Source: SAR202 cluster bacterium
GTDB taxonomy: Bacteria; Chloroflexota; Dehalococcoidia; SAR202; CAJWER01
DNA length: 9,964 nucleotides
Direction: 5' to 3'
Assembly: GCA_030740335.1 (NCBI GenBank)
Contig: JASLXL010000153.1
Coordinates: 1-9,964 of the forward strand
Part shown: piece by piece, positions 6,147 to 9,964 of the stretch
How the letters are laid out: each line of letters opens with the position of its first letter
Numbering within the stretch: the stretch's first letter is position 1
Notes under the pieces: model-generated
Told to the model about the DNA's origin: nothing
Databases searched by the model: none
Seen by the model: only the letters and a program-made list of their open reading frames with translations
Position numbers and translations under genes: made by a program

Positions 6147-7033
6147 CTAGCCAAACTGCACTGATCGCTTCGTTAGTGAGCCCATTACAAAACCCTCGAT
6201 GGGGAATGCAGTGTCGCCAGGCTGGTCGATCGCCGCGCCCAGAGCGACGACGGCGGGGGCGAAGTGCTCGTGGGTTGGTAGGGCGTACTGGACTCCCGGC
6301 GCGCGCTCTCGATAGTCGACGAGCAGGTCGGCGTCCTGGCGAACCATAACCTCGGCGGACCAAGTGTCGAACTCCGAGGCCCAGGACGGTGTCGGCGCGT
6401 TCGGACGGGAATCGGCGGCCCTCAGGTTATGGGTGATAAATCCGCTACCCACGATCAGGACGCCCTCCTCCCGCAACGGCGCCGGTGCGCGGCCGAGCTC
6501 AAACAGGGCAGGTGCATCCATCGTCGGTAGCGACACCTGAAGTACCGGCACGTCGGCATCAGGGTACATCGCCGCCATAGGCACATAGGCGCCGTGGTCG
6601 AGCCCGCGGTCCTGATCTGTAGCCAACGGCTGGGACGAGCCTATGGGCTCCTTGACCCGCTACGCTAATTCAGGAGCGCCGGGCCGGCATACTCGACATG
6701 GTAAAAGGGCTCTGGAAAGCCATAGAAATCGTAGATCAGTGGGACGGTCCTGGTCGCCCCTATGGTCAGCGGTCTTGCCTCCCAGTGAGCGGACAGCATC
6801 AGCACCGACTTCGGCCGCGGGAGATCGTTCGCCCATTCATGCAGCTCCGAAAACAGGTTTGTGAGACCGAGGAGGGATGTCTGCACGACCGACCCTGCCC
6901 CGCCGGTCCCTGGACTTGCAACCTCGTGAGCCGCCGAAAACAGGGTGTCCGCGCCCACCATCTCACCGTCATCGTCCATAAAGTACGGGGCGCCGTGCGC
7001 CAAGAATATTACCGGCATCCGTTTGGGGGCCAT
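6147..7033 (-). pseudogene. Class III extradiol dioxygenase (LigB/DODA type), broken by frameshift and amber codon
   Basis: Read in two frames, this region encodes a whole LigB-family extradiol dioxygenase like 4,5-DOPA dioxygenase, about 295 residues after repair. The first part (ATG 7033, with GAGGAG at 7045-7040) has FLAHGAP with H13, SAHWE with H83 and FYGFPEPFYHVEYAGP. The second part has TDQDRGLDHG with H147, GSGFITH, THEHFAP, and the family ending GSLTKRSVQFG. The His residues form the metal and acid/base set, so the active site parts are all there. At the CCC run 6683-6681 one C seems lost: adding it gives EYAGPGAPELA, the family pattern. In that corrected frame a TAG (6662-6660) follows, replacing a codon between ELA and RVKE. 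Without the shift, translation stops at TAA-adjacent TAG 6667-6665. Two separate lesions within about 25 bases argue for a true pseudogene. In-frame ATG 7105 is an alternative start without a ribosome site. Confidence 0.85.
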
Positions 7034-7064
7034 TTGCTTCTCCTCGCGGGCGCGCTGTTTACCG

Positions 7065-7093
7065 ATCTTACGATCCATTGACGTACCGGCGAA
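7065..7093 (-). promoter_or_regulatory. Possible promoter of the dioxygenase pseudogene
   Basis: On the minus strand a -10 box TAAGAT (7070-7065) is preceded, 17 bases upstream, by TTCGCC (7093-7088), a weak -35 box. The start would be near 7058, leaving a leader of about 25 bases that includes the GAGGAG ribosome site. Only the -10 box is good, so this is a tentative call. Confidence 0.25.
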
Positions 7094-7114
7094 GCTAGTG
7101 TTCATAGCCAGCCG

Positions 7115-7144
7115 TTGACGGCGTGCGGGTGGCTGTCATAACCT
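7115..7144 (+). promoter_or_regulatory. Putative promoter of the DUF2461-GH1-hydrolase operon
   Basis: TTGACG (7115-7120, 5 of 6 bases of the -35 consensus) is followed after 18 bases by TAACCT (7139-7144), a TAnnnT-type -10 box. The start would lie near 7151, giving a short leader before the GAGGTG ribosome site at 7164-7169 and ATG 7177. It is the best sigma-70-like pair on this strand in the 143-base divergent spacer. A second TTGACG at 7078-7083 has no matching -10 box. Confidence 0.4.
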
Positions 7145-7176
7145 CGGAGAGCACTCCATTCACGAGGTGTTACCCG

Positions 7177-7866
7177 ATGGCCAAGACTGCACACTTCTCC
7201 CGCGCTCTCTTTGAGTTCCTGGCAGAGCTGGGTATCAACAACGATCGCGAGTGGTTCAAGGCAAATCGCGATCGGTACATCGCGGATGTGCGCGACCCGA
7301 TGCTGGCGTTCGTGTCGGACTTTGCGGAGCGACTCCACACCATCAGCCTCCACTACGTCGCCGACCCGCGGCCTGTCGGCGGTTCGATGTTCCGCATCAA
7401 CCGTGACATCCGGTTCTCCAAGGACAAGAGTCCATACAAGACCAACGTCGGCGTCCACTTCCGCCACGAGGTCGGTAAAGAGGTTCATGGCCCTGGCTTC
7501 TATATGCACCTGGAACCGGGTGGCTCCTTCGCGGGTGTCGGTATCTGGCAGCCTGACTCGGAGACCCTGGGGAAGATCCGCGGGGCGATGGACGCGAACC
7601 CGGTAAAGTGGGAGCGCCTACTGGCCGACAAGGGCTTCAGCAAGCAGTTCGAGGTCGAGGGTGACTCTCTGAAAAGGGCCCCCAAGGGCTACGACCCGGA
7701 CCACCCCCTCATCGAGCACCTGAAACGCAAGAGCCACATCGCCTCAACCTCTTATACCGAGGAACAGGCCTGCGCCCCAGACTTTATTGACGTGTTCACC
7801 GAGGGCTGCCGCACCGCAAGCCCCTTCACCGAGTTCCTGACCAAAGCCGTCGGACTACCCTGGTAA
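7177..7866 (+). CDS. DUF2461 family protein (TIGR02453)
   Basis: The 229-residue protein matches the DUF2461/TIGR02453 family, widespread in bacteria and fungi and without a settled function. The family hallmarks are NNDREWFKANRDRY near the N-terminus (22-35) and the block FRINRDIRFSKDKSPYKT (about 71-88), followed by GPGFYMHLEPGGSFAGVGIW (about 106-125). There is no signal peptide or membrane helix, so it should be cytosolic. The start is ATG 7177, preceded by GAGGTG (7164-7169) with a seven-base spacer; the frame stays open upstream to ATG 7123, but that start has no ribosome site and the family similarity begins after 7177. The GH1 gene starts six bases after its stop, which points to one transcript. 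The conserved Arg, Lys and Asp residues suggest binding of an anionic ligand, but this is speculation. Confidence 0.87.
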   Translation: MAKTAHFSRALFEFLAELGINNDREWFKANRDRYIADVRDPMLAFVSDFAERLHTISLHYVADPRPVGGSMFRINRDIRFSKDKSPYKTNVGVHFRHEVGKEVHGPGFYMHLEPGGSFAGVGIWQPDSETLGKIRGAMDANPVKWERLLADKGFSKQFEVEGDSLKRAPKGYDPDHPLIEHLKRKSHIASTSYTEEQACAPDFIDVFTEGCRTASPFTEFLTKAVGLPW

Positions 7867-7872
7867 AGCCAA

Positions 7873-9216
7873 ATGACACTACTCACATTTCCAAAAGATT
7901 TCGTGTGGGGCACCGCCACCGCGTCGTACCAGATCGAGGGATACCCGCTGGCGGACGGCGCGGGCCCGTCTATCTGGCACCGCTTTTCTCACACACCCGG
8001 AAACGTCCGCGGTGGACACAACGGGGACCTGGCTTGCGAACACTACCGTCGCTACCCGGACGACATCGACCTGATGAAGAGCCTGGGCATCCAGGGCTAC
8101 CGCATGTCCACCGCATGGCCGCGGGTGCTGCCCGAGGGCAGAGGGCGCAGTAACGAAGCGGGCCTCGACTTCTACGATCGTCTCATCGACGCCCTCCTTG
8201 AAGCCGATATTACGCCGTATGTGACCCTGTACCACTGGGACCTGCCCAGCGACCTGCAAGATATGGGCGGCTGGGCCAATCCAGCGATAGCGGACTGGTT
8301 CACCGAGTACGCGTCCGTCATGTTTGAGCGCCTGGGGGACAGGGTCAAGAACTGGATGACACTCAACGAGCCCAGCGTAACCATGGACCGGGGGCACGTC
8401 TTTGGACAGCACGCACCCGGTATGCGGGACATCTGGGCGGCCCTCAGGGTCGCCCACAACCAGCTCGTCGCCCACGGACGGGCCGTGCGAGCCTTCAGGG
8501 CGTCAGGCGTAGACGGCGAGATCGGCATCGCGCTGAACCTGCATCCTCAGCACGCCTCCACCGAATCGGAAGAGGACATCGCCTGTGCCGCGCGGACAGA
8601 TGCCTACTACAACCGCCTGTTCATGGACCCGATATTCAAGGGCGAGTATCCAGCCGAAGCTCTGGACTGGTTCGGCGAAGCCTGGCCGAATATTCGCCCC
8701 GGCGACCTGGACGAGATAAGCACTCCCATCGATTTCCTGGGCGTGAACTACTACTTCCCACAGGTTGTCGCTCACAAGCCTGGACAGGGCACGCTCCACT
8801 CCGAAGTCATGCGTCAGCCGGTACCCCACACAGACCTCGGCTGGCAGATCAGCCCTGAAGGACTCTACGATGCGCTGCGGTCCGTGCAGACCGAGTACGG
8901 CAATCCGAAGATGTTCATCACTGAAAACGGCGCGGCCTTCGACGACCACCCGGACTCAGACGGTGCGGTCGCGGACGATGCCCGACTCGACTATATACGC
9001 GTCCATCTCGCCGCGGCCCACCGCGCCATCGCCGACGGAGCCAATCTCCAGGGCTATTTCCTGTGGACGCTCATGGACAATTTCGAGTGGGCCTACGGGT
9101 ACGATGTTCGCTTTGGCGTAACCAACGTGGACTACAAAACCCAGAACCGCACGGTCAAGCGGTCCGGTCAATGGTACGCAGACGCAATCGGCCGCAACGG
9201 CGTGACCGACGGGTAA
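7873..9216 (+). CDS. GH1 family beta-glucosidase/beta-glycosidase
   Basis: The 447-residue protein is a complete glycoside hydrolase family 1 enzyme, a single TIM barrel of normal length. It hydrolyses beta-linked glucosides or galactosides with retention of configuration. Landmarks are FVWGTATASYQIEG at 10-23 with Q20, H121 in LYHWDLP, the acid/base E166 in TLNEP, the nucleophile E351 in ITENGA, and W398, E405 and W406 in the LWTLMDNFEWAYGY block that holds the sugar. All catalytic and -1 subsite residues expected of an active enzyme are present. No signal peptide is visible, so the enzyme is probably cytosolic and would act on imported disaccharides or small glycosides. It starts six bases after the DUF2461 stop; the AAAG-type bases before ATG 7873 are a poor ribosome site, suggesting coupling to the upstream gene. 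An alpha/beta hydrolase gene follows after ten bases. Aglycone preference cannot be read from sequence. Confidence 0.95.
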   Translation: MTLLTFPKDFVWGTATASYQIEGYPLADGAGPSIWHRFSHTPGNVRGGHNGDLACEHYRRYPDDIDLMKSLGIQGYRMSTAWPRVLPEGRGRSNEAGLDFYDRLIDALLEADITPYVTLYHWDLPSDLQDMGGWANPAIADWFTEYASVMFERLGDRVKNWMTLNEPSVTMDRGHVFGQHAPGMRDIWAALRVAHNQLVAHGRAVRAFRASGVDGEIGIALNLHPQHASTESEEDIACAARTDAYYNRLFMDPIFKGEYPAEALDWFGEAWPNIRPGDLDEISTPIDFLGVNYYFPQVVAHKPGQGTLHSEVMRQPVPHTDLGWQISPEGLYDALRSVQTEYGNPKMFITENGAAFDDHPDSDGAVADDARLDYIRVHLAAAHRAIADGANLQGYFLWTLMDNFEWAYGYDVRFGVTNVDYKTQNRTVKRSGQWYADAIGRNGVTDG

Positions 9217-9226
9217 CGAGACTTAT

Positions 9227-9964
9227 ATGCCTCACCTGACCGTGCCCTCGGGGGCCAACCTATACTACAAGCGCGTTGGGTCAGGTCCGCCGTTGCTGTT
9301 AATTATGGGCACTGGCCTCGACCACACCGCCTGGCAGCGCCAGATCAGAGCCTACTCACCTCACTTCGAATGCATCCTTTTCGACAACCGAGGGGCTGGC
9401 AAGTCAACGGCCCCACCTGGCGAGCTGTCGGTCAAGGCCATGGCCGAGGATGCGGCGGGTCTGCTGGACGGCCTGGGGATTGGCGGTGTACACGTCTCGG
9501 GCCTGTCCCTCGGCTCGTGCATAGCACAAGAGCTGACACTGGCCCGACGGGATCTGGTCGACACACTACAGCTACACGGCACCTGGGGCCGAGGGGACGG
9601 CTATGCCGCACGAAAGTTCAGGGCGCAGATCAAGCTCATCGAAACGATGGATCTCAGGGATTTCTACAACATCAACGTGTTGTGGTTCCTGACCCCGGAG
9701 TACATGTTCTTCTCACCCGAAAAGGTCGAGCGCCGAATCGAGTCCATCCTGAGGGCTGCACCGTCGCGTGAGGTCCTGGCGCAGCAGTACCGTGCCAACC
9801 TTGGGCACGACTCGCTGGACCGCCTTGGAGCGATCACTGCACCAACCCTGGTAACTGTCGGCAGCTTCGACACCGCCATACCACCGATGTACGGCCGCGC
9901 GGTAGCCGAGGCGATACCCGGTGCGCGGCTGGTGGAGTTCGCCGGCGGAGGCCATCTGCACAAC
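9227..9964 (+). CDS. Alpha/beta hydrolase, truncated by the right edge
   Basis: The frame is open from ATG 9227 to the end of the window, giving 246 residues without a stop. It has the alpha/beta hydrolase fold: oxyanion region MGTGLDHTAW (27-36), FDNRGAGKS (52-60), nucleophile elbow GLSLGS with S94, acid D215 in VGSFDTAIPP, and H243 in FAGGGHLHN. The full Ser-Asp-His triad is thus present and only the last ~20-30 residues are probably missing. It is like the 3-oxoadipate enol-lactonase/esterase-type group, but the substrate is not determined. A helical lid of about 70 residues (about 125-195) covers the site. No signal peptide is seen. It begins ten bases after the GH1 stop with only a weak ribosome site, so it is likely the third gene of the operon. 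Confidence 0.88.
   Translation, partial: MPHLTVPSGANLYYKRVGSGPPLLLIMGTGLDHTAWQRQIRAYSPHFECILFDNRGAGKSTAPPGELSVKAMAEDAAGLLDGLGIGGVHVSGLSLGSCIAQELTLARRDLVDTLQLHGTWGRGDGYAARKFRAQIKLIETMDLRDFYNINVLWFLTPEYMFFSPEKVERRIESILRAAPSREVLAQQYRANLGHDSLDRLGAITAPTLVTVGSFDTAIPPMYGRAVAEAIPGARLVEFAGGGHLHN

Noticed and set aside
6147..6626. Second half of the dioxygenase as an independent gene from TTG 6626
   Set aside because: No ribosome site at a sensible distance, and it lacks the N-terminal metal-binding histidines.
6660..6694. Programmed frameshift or amber recoding in the dioxygenase
   Set aside because: The site lacks a slippery A/T heptamer and two different recoding events would be needed within about 25 bases; a pseudogene is simpler.

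Overview
This window of about 10 kb looks like chromosomal DNA of a GC-rich (roughly 60 %) bacterium. It is gene-dense with short spacers, clear Shine-Dalgarno sites and the standard code. The mix is a COG4091-type SAF-domain dehydrogenase, a sugar-acid-type enolase-superfamily enzyme, an orphan PurM-like protein, a LigB-family extradiol dioxygenase, a DUF2461 protein and a GH1 glucosidase. It fits a heterotroph with a broad catabolic repertoire. Chloroflexota of the SAR202/Dehalococcoidia type, known for many enolase-superfamily genes, is one reasonable guess, but that is inference from gene content and nothing in the window proves it. There is no rRNA, tRNA, CRISPR array, insertion sequence or phage gene that I can see.

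Layout. Positions 3-860 (+) hold the C-terminal part of a homoserine-dehydrogenase-like, SAF-domain oxidoreductase, cut by the left edge. It is followed by a metal-dependent O-methyltransferase (910-1551, +) and a drug/siderophore-exporter-type MFS protein (1624-2958, +) that seems to have its own, probably leaderless, promoter. Facing these are two minus-strand genes: a mandelate-racemase-group enolase-superfamily enzyme (2976-4145) and a HAD hydrolase (4317-5033). A PurM/HypE-like protein (5097-6110, +) is transcribed divergently from the HAD gene. It converges on a class III extradiol dioxygenase gene (6147-7033, -) broken by a one-base frameshift and an amber codon. The right part is a likely operon on the plus strand: DUF2461 (7177-7866), GH1 beta-glycosidase (7873-9216) and an alpha/beta hydrolase (9227 to the right edge), with gaps of 6 and 10 bases.

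How the genes fit together. No single pathway joins all of them. The enolase-superfamily enzyme, the GH1 enzyme and the COG4091 protein suggest use of sugars and sugar acids. The dioxygenase (now decayed), O-methyltransferase and alpha/beta hydrolase suggest handling of aromatic or plant/algal-type compounds. I found no clear new multi-gene system. The most useful observations are the doubly broken dioxygenase, the leaderless-type promoter of the transporter, and enzymes whose active sites depart from the family norm (HAD motif I, enolase K-x-H, PurM-like protein without a hydrogenase context).
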